Positions 28,946-37,022 of a DNA stretch of 64,000 bases are shown piece after piece. The translations under genes were made by a program, and so were the position numbers. The notes beneath the pieces were generated by a model. That model ran no database searches, had not been told where the DNA came from, and saw only the letters and a program-made list of their open reading frames with translations. The stretch is from RBG-13-66-14 sp964436465 (lineage in GTDB: Bacteria > RBG-13-66-14), in the NCBI GenBank assembly GCA_964436465.1, contig CAYTCV010000003.1:24371-88370 (forward strand), written 5' to 3'. Position 1 is the stretch's first letter; every line of letters begins with the position of its first letter.

Positions 28946-30523
28946 ATGGTTGATAAAGACAATTTAGCCACCCCCTCCGGCATCCCCGTGGAGCGGGTCT
29001 ATACCGAGCCGCCGACCGGCCTGGCGGACAAGCTCGGCCTCCCCGGCGCGCCCCCCTACACCCGCGGAATACACCCCGGCATGTACCGCGACCGCCTGTG
29101 GACCATGCGGCAGTACGCCGGCTTCGGCGGCGCCAAGGCCACCAACGAGCGGTTCAAATATCTCATCGAAGCCGGGCAGACCGGCCTCTCCGTGGCCTTC
29201 GACCTCCCGACCCAGATGGGCTACGACTCCGACCACCCCATGGCCGCGGGCGAGGTGGGCCGCGTCGGGGTGGCGATTTCCAGCTACGAGGATTTTTACG
29301 AACTTTTCGACGGCCTGGACCCGGCAAAAATCTCGGTCAGCATGACCATCAACGCCACCGCGCCGATTCTGCTGGCCATGTACCTGGTGCTGGCCGAGGA
29401 GAAAGGCGTCCCCTGGGACGCGCTCCGGGGCACGGTCCAGAACGATATTCTCAAGGAGTACTTCGCCCGGGGGACCTACATCTACCCGCCGCGACCGGGC
29501 CTGCGCCTCGCCGTGGATTTGATTCGTTTCGCCACGGAGCGGGTCGGAAATTGGTATCCGGTCTCCATCTCCGGCTACCACATCCGGGAGGCCGGGGCCG
29601 ACGCGGTTCAGGAGCTGGCCTTCACCTTCGCCGACGCGGTGGAGTACGTGAAGGGCGCGCGGGCGGCGGGGCTGGACGTGGACGCCTTCGCCCCGCGCTT
29701 GAGCTTCTTTTTCAACGCGCACAACGATGTTTTCGAGGAGACGGCCAAGTTCCGCGCGGCGCGCCGCATCTGGCACGCAATCATGACGAAGAAATTCGGG
29801 GCGCAGGACCCGAAATCGGCCCAGCTCCGCTTCCACGCGCAGACGGCCGGTTCCTCCCTCACCGCCGCCGGATTCGAAAACAATGCCGTGCGCGTGACGC
29901 TCCAGGCCCTGGCCGCAGTGCTGGGCGGGGCCCAGTCCGTCCACACCAACTCCCGCGACGAGGCGCTGGGCCTGCCCACCGAGGACTCGGTGCGCCTGGC
30001 GCTGCGGACCCAGCAGGTCATCGCCTTCGAAAGCGGCGTGACGGGGACGGCGGACCCGCTGGGCGGCTCGTTCTACCTGGAGCGACTGACCGACGAGCTG
30101 GTCCGCCGGGTGGAGGGGGAACTGGAGAACGTCGAGGGGATGGGCGGCGCTCTGGCCTGCATCGAGTCCGGCTACTTCTCCGACCGAATAGCCGCCTCGG
30201 CCTACGCCTACCAAAGAGCCGTGGAAGACGGAGAAAGAAAGGTCGTAGGGGTGAACTGCTTCGAGGACCCGGAGCAGGAAAACGTGGAACTACTGAAGGT
30301 AGACCCGGAACTGGGCCGTCTGCGGCGGAAGAAGCTGGCCGAATACCGCTCGCGCCGGGACGAAAAACCGCTCACCGAGACCCTTGGGAAATTGAAGAAA
30401 GCCGCCGGGGAACAGGACGCCCCGCTCATGGAGCCCATCACCGACTGCGTCCGCGCCGGCGGCACCGTGGGGGAAATCGCCGAGGCCCTGCGCGGCGTCT
30501 TCGGCGCCTTCGACGAAACATGA
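28946..30523 (+). CDS. Methylmalonyl-CoA mutase large subunit, copy 2
   Basis: A 525-residue second mutase barrel. It keeps PPYTRGIHPGMYRDRLW, TMRQYAGFGGAKATNERF, FDLPTQMGYDSDHPM, SMTINATAPILLAMY, RPGLRL (the Arg equivalent to that of PSMR in copy 1) and SISGYHIREAG with the active-site His. It differs throughout from copy 1, so it is not a recent duplicate. It has no B12 domain of its own and must borrow the subunit at 24707 or one elsewhere. The epimerase gene overlaps its stop, which suits methylmalonyl-CoA as substrate. No clear Shine-Dalgarno sequence precedes the ATG, which is odd for this genome; a leaderless or alternative start is possible. Confidence 0.87.
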   Translation: MVDKDNLATPSGIPVERVYTEPPTGLADKLGLPGAPPYTRGIHPGMYRDRLWTMRQYAGFGGAKATNERFKYLIEAGQTGLSVAFDLPTQMGYDSDHPMAAGEVGRVGVAISSYEDFYELFDGLDPAKISVSMTINATAPILLAMYLVLAEEKGVPWDALRGTVQNDILKEYFARGTYIYPPRPGLRLAVDLIRFATERVGNWYPVSISGYHIREAGADAVQELAFTFADAVEYVKGARAAGLDVDAFAPRLSFFFNAHNDVFEETAKFRAARRIWHAIMTKKFGAQDPKSAQLRFHAQTAGSSLTAAGFENNAVRVTLQALAAVLGGAQSVHTNSRDEALGLPTEDSVRLALRTQQVIAFESGVTGTADPLGGSFYLERLTDELVRRVEGELENVEGMGGALACIESGYFSDRIAASAYAYQRAVEDGERKVVGVNCFEDPEQENVELLKVDPELGRLRRKKLAEYRSRRDEKPLTETLGKLKKAAGEQDAPLMEPITDCVRAGGTVGEIAEALRGVFGAFDET

Positions 30524-30927
30524 AAATTTATAAAATCAGCCACATCGGCGTCGCCGTGGAGAACCTCGCCGGGGCGCTCGAATTCTGGGAGAAGGCCCTG
30601 GGGCTGAAGGTCGAGGGGACCGAATCCGTCCCCGACCAGTCCCTCACCGTGGCCCAGCTCCGGTTGGGCGAATCGGACGTGGAGCTCCTGGAGAGCACGG
30701 ACCCCGCGGGACCGGTCGGTAAATTCATCGCCGCCCGCGGACCGGGAATACACCACCTCTGCGTGGAGGTGGAGGACCTGGCTGGGGCGCTGGCGGAGCT
30801 CAAGGCCGCCGGGTACCGCCTGCTGGACGAGGAGCCGCGGACCGGCGCGGGGGGCGCGAAAATCGCCTTCGTTCACCCCAAGAGCTGCGGCGGGGTCCTG
30901 CTGGAGCTCACCGAGAGGCGCCGCTGA
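30520..30927 (+). CDS. mce: Methylmalonyl-CoA epimerase
   Basis: A 135-residue vicinal-oxygen-chelate protein that interconverts (S)- and (R)-methylmalonyl-CoA. The metal ligands are visible as the His of ISHIGVAVENL, the His pair of GIHHLCVEVED and the Glu of GVLLELTE. PKSCGGVLLEL is a family signature. The ATG overlaps the mutase stop by 4 bases (ATGA) and the TGA overlaps the next ATG, so translation is coupled in both directions. It completes the propionyl-CoA to succinyl-CoA route. Confidence 0.92.
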   Translation: MKIYKISHIGVAVENLAGALEFWEKALGLKVEGTESVPDQSLTVAQLRLGESDVELLESTDPAGPVGKFIAARGPGIHHLCVEVEDLAGALAELKAAGYRLLDEEPRTGAGGAKIAFVHPKSCGGVLLELTERRR

Positions 30928-31676
30928 TGCCGCTGGTCGAGGTCGAGGGGCGGGACGGCTGGGCCGTCGTCCGCCTGCACAATCCCGAAAAGCGCAACGC
31001 CCTCAGCCGGGCCGTGCTCGCCGGGCTGGCGGAGGCCTTCGACACCCTGGAAGCCGACCCGACGGTCCGGGCGGCGGTGGTGACCGGCGAGGGGAAAAGC
31101 TTCGCCGCCGGCGCCGACCTCGATGAGATGCGAAGCCTGACTCCCGCCGGGGCGCGCGAATTCGCCCGCTACGGCCGGGAAACCCTCGACCGCGTGGAGC
31201 GGTCCCGCGTCGTGACCGTGGCGGCAGTGAACGGCCACGCCCTGGGCGGCGGCCTGGAGCTGGCCCTGGCCTGCGATTTACGCATCTGCTCGGAGGGCGC
31301 GAAATTCGGCCAGCCCGGGCTCAAGCTGGGCGTCATCCCCGGCTGGGGCGGGACGGACCGCCTGGAGCGGGTCGTCGGCCTGGGACGGGCGAAGGCCATG
31401 CTCTTCACCGGCGAGCCGCTGGACGCGAAGGCCGCGCTCGCCTGGGGCCTGGTCGGCGCGGTCCATCCACCGGAAACATTGATGGAAAGAGCCGGGGAGC
31501 TCGCCGGAAGAATCGCGGCGCTGGGGCCGGTCGCCCTGGCCCAGGTCAAGCGGCAGCTCGGCTCCCCCGGCTTGGAAACGGAGCTGGACGCCTTCGCGGA
31601 GTGCTTCGCCTCGGGCGAGGCCGCCGAGGGTTTTGGCGCTTTTCTGGAAAAAAGAGAACCAAACTGGAACGGATAA
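30927..31676 (+). CDS. Enoyl-CoA hydratase/isomerase family protein
   Basis: A 249-residue crotonase-fold protein. The oxyanion-hole segments are SFAAGADLDEM (about residue 53) and NGHALGGGLELALACDLRI (about 100). The two catalytic Glu positions of hydratases correspond to residues near KLGVIPGWGGTDRLERVVG; the second Glu is replaced by Gly-Trp-type sequence as in many isomerase/hydratase relatives. It probably hydrates short enoyl-CoAs made by the acyl-CoA dehydrogenase. Its start overlaps the epimerase stop. No 3-hydroxyacyl-CoA dehydrogenase is encoded in the window. Confidence 0.85.
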   Translation: MPLVEVEGRDGWAVVRLHNPEKRNALSRAVLAGLAEAFDTLEADPTVRAAVVTGEGKSFAAGADLDEMRSLTPAGAREFARYGRETLDRVERSRVVTVAAVNGHALGGGLELALACDLRICSEGAKFGQPGLKLGVIPGWGGTDRLERVVGLGRAKAMLFTGEPLDAKAALAWGLVGAVHPPETLMERAGELAGRIAALGPVALAQVKRQLGSPGLETELDAFAECFASGEAAEGFGAFLEKREPNWNG

Positions 31677-31693
31677 AACCTTCAGGAGGACGC

Positions 31694-32878
31694 ATGGCGA
31701 AGGAAATCGTAATCGCGGGCGCGTGCCGCACGGCCATCGGCCGCTTCCTGGGCGCGCTGGCCCCGATGAAGGCCCCGGAGTTCGGCGCGGTCTGCGTCGC
31801 CGAGGCGGTCAAGCGGGCGGGCATAAAGCCCTCGGACGTGGAAGAGGTCATCATGGGCAACGTCGTCTCGGCGGGCATGGGCCAGGCCCCGGCGCGCCAG
31901 GCGGCAATCAAAGGGGGAATTCCGCCCGAGGTGGGCGCCACCACCATCAACAAGGTCTGCGGCTCCGGACTGAAAGCGGTCGTGCTGGCGGCCCAGGTCA
32001 TCCGGGCCGGCGACGCCGAGGTCATCCTGGCCGGCGGGCTGGAGTCCATGTCCAACGTGCCCCACTACTTCTTCAAGGGCCGCTTCGGCCAGAAGTTCGG
32101 CAACATGGACCTGGTGGACGGCATGATTCACGACGGCCTCTGGTGCGCCTTCGAGGACCAGCACATGGGGAGCATCGGCGACTGGACCGCCCAGAAGTCG
32201 GGCATCAGCCGCGAGGAGCAGGACAAGTGGGCCGCCGGGAGCCACGCCAAGGCCGTGGCGGCCATCAAGGGCGGCAAGTACAAGGCCGAAATCGTCCCCG
32301 TCGCCATCCCCCAGCGCAAGGGCGACCCCGTCATGTTCGACACCGACGAGGGGCCCCGCGAGGACACCAACCTCGAATCGCTGGCCAGGCTGCGCCCCGC
32401 CTTCAGCAAGGAAGGCACCATCACCGCCGGGAACGCCCCGGGCCTCAACGACGGCGCCTCGGCCATGATAGTTCTGTCCGCCGACAAGGCGAAGGAGATG
32501 GGCGTGAAGCCCCAGGTCCGCATCACCGGCTACGCCACCGGCGGCACCCCGCCCAGGGAGCTCTTCTACGCGCCCATCGTGGCGGTGAAGAAACTGATGC
32601 AGCAGACCGGGGCCAAAATCGGCGACTACGACCTCATCGAGGTCAACGAGGCCTTCAGCGCGCAGGTGCTGGCCGACGGCAAGGAGCTCGGCTGGGACCC
32701 CGACCGGGTCAACGTGAACGGCGGCTCGGTGGCGCTGGGGCACCCCATCGGGGCCAGCGGCGCCCGTGTACTGACCACCCTCATCTACGCCATGGCCGAC
32801 CGCGGCGCCAAGACCGGCCTGGCGACGCTGTGCCTGGGCGGCGGCAACGCCGTGGCGATGAGCGTCGAGCGCATCTAG
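31694..32878 (+). CDS. atoB: Acetyl-CoA acetyltransferase (thiolase)
   Basis: A 394-residue thiolase with the complete catalytic set: nucleophilic Cys in INKVCGSGLKAV (about residue 89), His in GGSVALGHPIGASGAR, and the final Cys in LATLCLGGGNAV. VNEAF supplies the Asn-Glu pair. The start at 31694 has CAGGAGG 5 bases upstream; the longer upstream frame belongs to the previous gene's region. It would cleave or form acetoacetyl-CoA or 3-oxoacyl-CoA. It is the last gene before a strong terminator. Confidence 0.93.
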   Translation: MAKEIVIAGACRTAIGRFLGALAPMKAPEFGAVCVAEAVKRAGIKPSDVEEVIMGNVVSAGMGQAPARQAAIKGGIPPEVGATTINKVCGSGLKAVVLAAQVIRAGDAEVILAGGLESMSNVPHYFFKGRFGQKFGNMDLVDGMIHDGLWCAFEDQHMGSIGDWTAQKSGISREEQDKWAAGSHAKAVAAIKGGKYKAEIVPVAIPQRKGDPVMFDTDEGPREDTNLESLARLRPAFSKEGTITAGNAPGLNDGASAMIVLSADKAKEMGVKPQVRITGYATGGTPPRELFYAPIVAVKKLMQQTGAKIGDYDLIEVNEAFSAQVLADGKELGWDPDRVNVNGGSVALGHPIGASGARVLTTLIYAMADRGAKTGLATLCLGGGNAVAMSVERI

Positions 32879-32907
32879 GGCCGCAAAATAACCTAACTCT
32901 CCCAACG

Positions 32908-32934
32908 AAAAGCGCCCCGCGGGGCGCTTTTTTT
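32908..32934. terminator. Rho-independent terminator after thiolase, probably bidirectional
   Basis: A perfect inverted repeat built on AAAAGCGCCCC followed by T7 on the plus strand. The minus strand has T4 on its side. It stands between the convergent thiolase and activator genes. Confidence 0.9.
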
Positions 32935-32948
32935 AATCCCGGAAAATC

Positions 32949-33725
32949 TCACGCGCCGCCGAGGGCCAGGAGCGCCGCGCCGTAAGCCCCGTTCAACTGC
33001 GGCTCGGGGAGGACCGCCACCCCCCGCCCGAGGAACTCCCCCAGCGCAGACGCCACGGCCCGGTTGAACGCCACGCCGCCGGAGAGGTAGACCTCCCCCC
33101 GCAGGCCGACCTTCCTCGCCAGGCCGCCCACCCGCTCGGCCACGCCGCGGTGCAGGCCCCGGGCGATTTCCCCCCGAGGCGTCCCCCTGGCCAACAGGCT
33201 CACCACCTCGCTCTCGGCGAAGACGGTGCACATGCTCGAAATTTTGACCCCCCTATCCGCCTCGATTGAAAGGGCCGCCAGGTGGGCCAGGTCCGTCTCC
33301 AGCGCCCGGGCCATGACCTCCAGGAAGCGCCCCGTCCCGGCGGCGCAGCGGTCGTTCATCAGGAAGCGCTCCACCTTGCCGGAACCGGTGACGGAAATGG
33401 CCTTGGTGTCCTGGCCGCCGATGTCGATGAGCGTGAACGCCACGCCGATGCGGGCGAAGGCCCCCCGCGCGTGGCAGGTGATTTCGGTGACCCGGGAATC
33501 GGCGAACGGCACGAGCTCCCGGCCGTAGCCCGTGGCGACGACGGCGCGGAGGTCGCCCCTAGTTGCGCCAGCCTCTGCCACCGCCCGGTCGAGTACAGTC
33601 CTTGCCGCCTCTGAGCCTGAAACACCCGTCGGGGCGAGGGCGCGGCCCAGCATCACACCGCCGCCGTCCACGACCACGGCCTTCGTCGTCGTGGAGCCGA
33701 CGTCTATCCCCACGTAACAATCCAT
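32949..33725 (-). CDS. ATP-dependent activator (ASKHA ATPase) of a 2-hydroxyacyl-CoA dehydratase-type enzyme
   Basis: A 258-residue BadF/BadG/HgdC-type activase. DVGSTTTKAVVVD is phosphate loop 1 of the ASKHA fold and DIGGQDTKAI loop 2. NDRCAAGTGRFLEVMA and SSMCTVFAESEV supply the two Cys that bind the bridging [4Fe-4S] cluster of the homodimer. GGVAFNRAV is the adenosine motif. It uses ATP hydrolysis to push an electron into a partner protein, here the product of the gene 50 bases away on the same strand. It is the downstream gene of that pair. Confidence 0.88.
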   Translation of the reverse strand: MDCYVGIDVGSTTTKAVVVDGGGVMLGRALAPTGVSGSEAARTVLDRAVAEAGATRGDLRAVVATGYGRELVPFADSRVTEITCHARGAFARIGVAFTLIDIGGQDTKAISVTGSGKVERFLMNDRCAAGTGRFLEVMARALETDLAHLAALSIEADRGVKISSMCTVFAESEVVSLLARGTPRGEIARGLHRGVAERVGGLARKVGLRGEVYLSGGVAFNRAVASALGEFLGRGVAVLPEPQLNGAYGAALLALGGA

Positions 33726-33775
33726 TCAACAAACCGAGGTGAAGGGGAGGGAAACAATCCCTCCCCGTTTCAGGT

Positions 33776-35047
33776 TTAAAGCGACTCCACGAAGGCGCCG
33801 ATTCTCGTCTGGAGCTGGCCGAAGTCGCCCATCCCGTAGTCCGAATCCAGGGAGAGGACCGGGATGCCCTCCTTCTTCAGGCGGTTCTCCACGTGGCGGG
33901 CCTCCACCAGGTACGGGGTGCAGAAGCTCAAGGTGTAGTTGATGACGCCCCGCGCCCCGGATTTGCGGCACAGGTCCACAATGTCGTCCATGCGCTCGGC
34001 GTTGGGGGTGAAACAGGCACAGTGGATGTCGAAGTAGCGCCGGGCGACGGCATCCAGAAGGCCGTTCAGGTCGCCGGGCGACTCGTCCACCAGTCCCGAG
34101 AAGTACCGCGAGCCGACGCAGCTCTCCTCAGCCACCACGGGCCAGCCGCCCGTCTCGATGACATGGTGCAGCTTCCAGTTGGGGATGGCGAAGGGGGTGC
34201 CGGAGGTCATCAGCCGGGGGGCGTCCTTGGGGAAGACGCCCACACCGTCCGCAACCCGCCGCTCGCACTCCTCCACCAGCTTCTCCACCGAGGCGGTGAA
34301 GCGGGAGGGGTCGTCGTAGAAGGCGATTTGGTTGACGAGGAGGGCGTCCTTGCCGCTGATGGGGGTGGGATTTTTCCAGCGCAGGGCGTTGAGGCGTTGC
34401 AGGGCCCGGCGCTTGGCGTTGTGGAGCCGGACGTTCTCCCTCAGCTTTTCATGGGTGAGCCGGTTGCCGGTGAGCTTCTGGGCCTCGACGATGAACTTGT
34501 CCAGCTCGGTCCGCCAGAGCTTCCGCGTGTCGTCGTTCTTGCGGTGGGGGACCTCCATCACGTAAACCGGGTGCATCCCGCCTAGAAACTCGTAGGCCTT
34601 GGTCTTCCCGTCGCAGGTGGTCTCGCCCACGACGAGGTCGGTGGCCTCGAAGTAGGGGCAGATGCGGCCCCGCTTGAATCCGTAGAAGGACTTGATGAGG
34701 GGGCAGAGGTTGCGGGGCAGGTCCACCTCGGCGTCGGCCTCGGAGAAATCGGTCCCCGCACAGAGCCCCACGGAGATGCCTCCCAGGGCGGTGATGATTT
34801 CGTCGGGCACGTAGAGGCAGAAGGTGCCGAAGACCTTGCCGCCCTTTTTTTTGTGGTCCAGGAGCTCCTTGACGCGCAGGCCGTGGATTTCGCCGATGAC
34901 GAAATCGAAGTATGCGAGCCCCTCGGGCCGGTTGGGCTGCTCGAGGTAGATGGGTGGGTAGACTTCGTTCAGAAGGGCCAACAGCCGGTCGTGCTTCGGA
35001 AGGTCCAGACCCAGACCGGCCCACATATCGCGGTATTCGTCGGACAT
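33776..35047 (-). CDS. Double-cubane-cluster-type protein (2-hydroxyacyl-CoA dehydratase D family, YjiM-like)
   Basis: A 423-residue single-chain member of the HgdB/BcrC superfamily. FGTFCLYVPDEII, DLPRNLCPLIKSFYGF, GRICPYFEATDLVVGETTCDGKTK and CACFTPN give the conserved Cys set of E. coli YjiM and of the double-cubane [8Fe-9S] protein of Carboxydothermus. True dehydratases have two such subunits; here there is one, with its activator alongside, as in the double-cubane systems. Those reduce small molecules in vitro and their physiological substrate is unknown. The ATG at 35047 has GGAGAGG 4 bases upstream and starts the homology. Confidence 0.82.
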   Translation of the reverse strand: MSDEYRDMWAGLGLDLPKHDRLLALLNEVYPPIYLEQPNRPEGLAYFDFVIGEIHGLRVKELLDHKKKGGKVFGTFCLYVPDEIITALGGISVGLCAGTDFSEADAEVDLPRNLCPLIKSFYGFKRGRICPYFEATDLVVGETTCDGKTKAYEFLGGMHPVYVMEVPHRKNDDTRKLWRTELDKFIVEAQKLTGNRLTHEKLRENVRLHNAKRRALQRLNALRWKNPTPISGKDALLVNQIAFYDDPSRFTASVEKLVEECERRVADGVGVFPKDAPRLMTSGTPFAIPNWKLHHVIETGGWPVVAEESCVGSRYFSGLVDESPGDLNGLLDAVARRYFDIHCACFTPNAERMDDIVDLCRKSGARGVINYTLSFCTPYLVEARHVENRLKKEGIPVLSLDSDYGMGDFGQLQTRIGAFVESL

Positions 35048-35335
35048 TATCCTCTCCTTCGTCGGGGTGTGTAAAAGCCGGGGATTCGACGCCCCGGGCC
35101 GGAGAGGACGCTGCGGCAATGCGGGGTCACCTAAACCGGTGTCCCGGCACCCGCCCCGTCTCCGGCGTTCGACTGAGCTTTATTGCGGACCCTTACCGAG
35201 CCGCGGGGTGCGCCGTAACTGCGCCCAGAGGGGAATCAGGTTCTGGCGTACTGGTAATCGCGGCCTCAGGTGTGGCCGAGGAACCGGAAACGGGACATCA
35301 TCACCTCCCCTCATTCGACTCACGGTGACGCGAAG

Positions 35336-35365
35336 ATTAACGCACGTCCGGTCGGGGGATGTCAA
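35336..35365 (-). promoter_or_regulatory. Possible sigma-70 promoter of the double-cubane pair
   Basis: Minus strand TTGACA (35360-35365), 18-base spacer, GTTAAT (35336-35341). The leader would be nearly 290 bases. The 464-base interval 35048-35511 between the divergent genes holds this, a sigma-54 site, and a CCGTCG-AAAC-CGACGG inverted repeat at 35413-35428; no gene was seen. Confidence 0.4.
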
Positions 35366-35376
35366 CCGACCCTCGG

Positions 35377-35392
35377 TGGTACGTTTATTGCT
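35377..35392 (+). promoter_or_regulatory. Sigma-54 (-24/-12) promoter of glutamate dehydrogenase
   Basis: TGGTACG-TTTA-TTGCT matches the sigma-54 consensus TGGCACG-N4-TTGCW with one change, including the invariant GG and GC at the required spacing. Transcription would start near 35404, about 108 bases before the gdh ATG. An NtrC-type activator is encoded at 37950. Confidence 0.65.
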
Positions 35393-35511
35393 TTTATCGT
35401 AATAAAATGGAGCCGTCGAAACCGACGGTCCCGCGCCGTCCATAAAAAAACCGAGGACGGACGTCAACCCGCAAACCTGACTGGATTCATTCCAGGCCGG
35501 GAGGAGGCTCG

Positions 35512-36765
35512 ATGGAAGAGACCTACAGCGCGTTCAAGCAAGCGCAGCGCGAGTTCGACAAGGTCGCGGAGATGATGAAGCTGGACCCGAGCTACCGGGA
35601 AGTGCTCCGGGAGCCGGTCCGCTCGCTCCTGGTCAACGTCCCCGTCCGCATGGACTCGGGCAGGATAAGAACCTTCCCCGGATACCGGGTGCAGCACAAC
35701 ATAGCCTGCGGCCCGGCCAAGGGCGGGGTGCGCTTCTCGACCGACGTGACCCTGGACGAGGTCAAGGCCCTGGCCATGTGGATGACCTGGAAGTGCTCCC
35801 TGGCCGGCATCCCCTTCGGGGGCGGCAAGGGCGGCATCCACGTGGACGTGCACGAACTGTCCGAGGGAGAGCTGGAGCGCCTGTCCCGCCGGTATTTTTC
35901 CGATATCCAGTCCATCGTGGGGCCGGAGAAGGACATCCCGGCGCCGGACATGAACACCGACGGCCGCATCATGGCCTGGTTCATGGACACCTATTCCATG
36001 AACACCGGCAACACCGCCCTGGGCGTGGTCACCGGCAAGCCGCTGGAGCTGGGCGGCTCCCTGGGTCGCGACGCCGCCACCGGCCGCGGCGTGGAAATCA
36101 GCACCCTCAACCTCCTCGGGAAGATGGGCATCGAGCCCGGGAAAGCCAGGGTGGTCATCCAGGGCTTCGGCAACGTCGGCGCCTGGGCCGCCAAGCTACT
36201 CCACGACGACGGGTGCAAAATCATCGGTCTCTCCGATGTCTACGGGGCGGTGTACAACCCCAAGGGACTCAATCCCTATGACGCCGTCGAGCGCGCCATG
36301 AAGCCCGAACAGAGCGTCAGCAATCTCCTCCCCGGAGACAAGCTCACCAACGACGAGCTTCTGGCGCTGGAGTGCGATGTGCTGGCCCCCTGCGCCCTGC
36401 AGAACCAGCTCACCGGGAAAAACGCCGCCAAGGTCCGGGCGAAAATCATCGTCGAGGGCGCCAACGGCCCCACCACCCCCGAGGCGGACCAGGACTTCTT
36501 CGAGCGGAGAATCCTGGTGGCGCCCGACTTCCTGGCCAACGCCGGCGGCGTCATCGTCAGCTATTTCGAGTGGGTCCAGGGGCTGGCCTTCTTCTTCTGG
36601 ACCGAGCGGGAGGTCAACAACAAGCTGGCCGTCCTGATGAACCAGAACATCGACAAGGTATACGCCCTGGCCGAGGAGAAGAACATCTCGATGCGCGACG
36701 CGGCGTACGTCTTCGCCATCAAGCGCGTGGCCGACGCCGTCCGCCTGCGCGGCATCTACCCTTAA
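35512..36765 (+). CDS. gdhA: Glutamate dehydrogenase (Glu/Leu/Phe/Val family)
   Basis: A 417-residue hexameric-type GDH that interconverts glutamate with 2-oxoglutarate and ammonia. Landmarks are the substrate Lys in FGGGKGGIHVDV (about residue 105), the catalytic Asp in DIPAPDMNTDGRIM, RGVEISTLNLLGKMG, the Rossmann loop GFGNVGAWAA and EGANGPTTPEAD. AGGCCGGGAGGAGGCTCG gives a good ribosome-binding site. It stands alone between a sigma-54-like promoter and a terminator, divergent from the double-cubane pair. The 2-oxoglutarate it uses could come from the citrate operon at 9-14 kb. Cofactor preference cannot be read from this sequence. Confidence 0.92.
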   Translation: MEETYSAFKQAQREFDKVAEMMKLDPSYREVLREPVRSLLVNVPVRMDSGRIRTFPGYRVQHNIACGPAKGGVRFSTDVTLDEVKALAMWMTWKCSLAGIPFGGGKGGIHVDVHELSEGELERLSRRYFSDIQSIVGPEKDIPAPDMNTDGRIMAWFMDTYSMNTGNTALGVVTGKPLELGGSLGRDAATGRGVEISTLNLLGKMGIEPGKARVVIQGFGNVGAWAAKLLHDDGCKIIGLSDVYGAVYNPKGLNPYDAVERAMKPEQSVSNLLPGDKLTNDELLALECDVLAPCALQNQLTGKNAAKVRAKIIVEGANGPTTPEADQDFFERRILVAPDFLANAGGVIVSYFEWVQGLAFFFWTEREVNNKLAVLMNQNIDKVYALAEEKNISMRDAAYVFAIKRVADAVRLRGIYP

Positions 36766-36795
36766 ACGAGTTACGCTTCCGTAGAAAAGTTGTAG

Positions 36796-36824
36796 GGCGG
36801 CCCCTCTGCGGGCCGCCGCTTTTT
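36796..36824 (+). terminator. Rho-independent terminator of gdhA
   Basis: GGCGGCCC-CTCTGC-GGGCCGCC followed by GCTTTTT, 30 bases after the gdh stop. The rest of the gap to 37022 shows nothing else. Confidence 0.85.
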
Positions 36825-37022
36825 AATTCCCGACCCCCGTCCATTCACAGCTCATACACGTACAGTGTCGCCAACAGACTGAATAACGAGGTATGTTAAC
36901 CCCCCGTCCACACTCGTGACCGATGATGAGCCCCGATTTCCTGGAATGTGAGAAGGGGGCGGTTTTACCGCCCCTCGATTGGCCGCGCTCAATCCCTTCA
37001 AGAAAAACGCAGCCAAGCCTCG

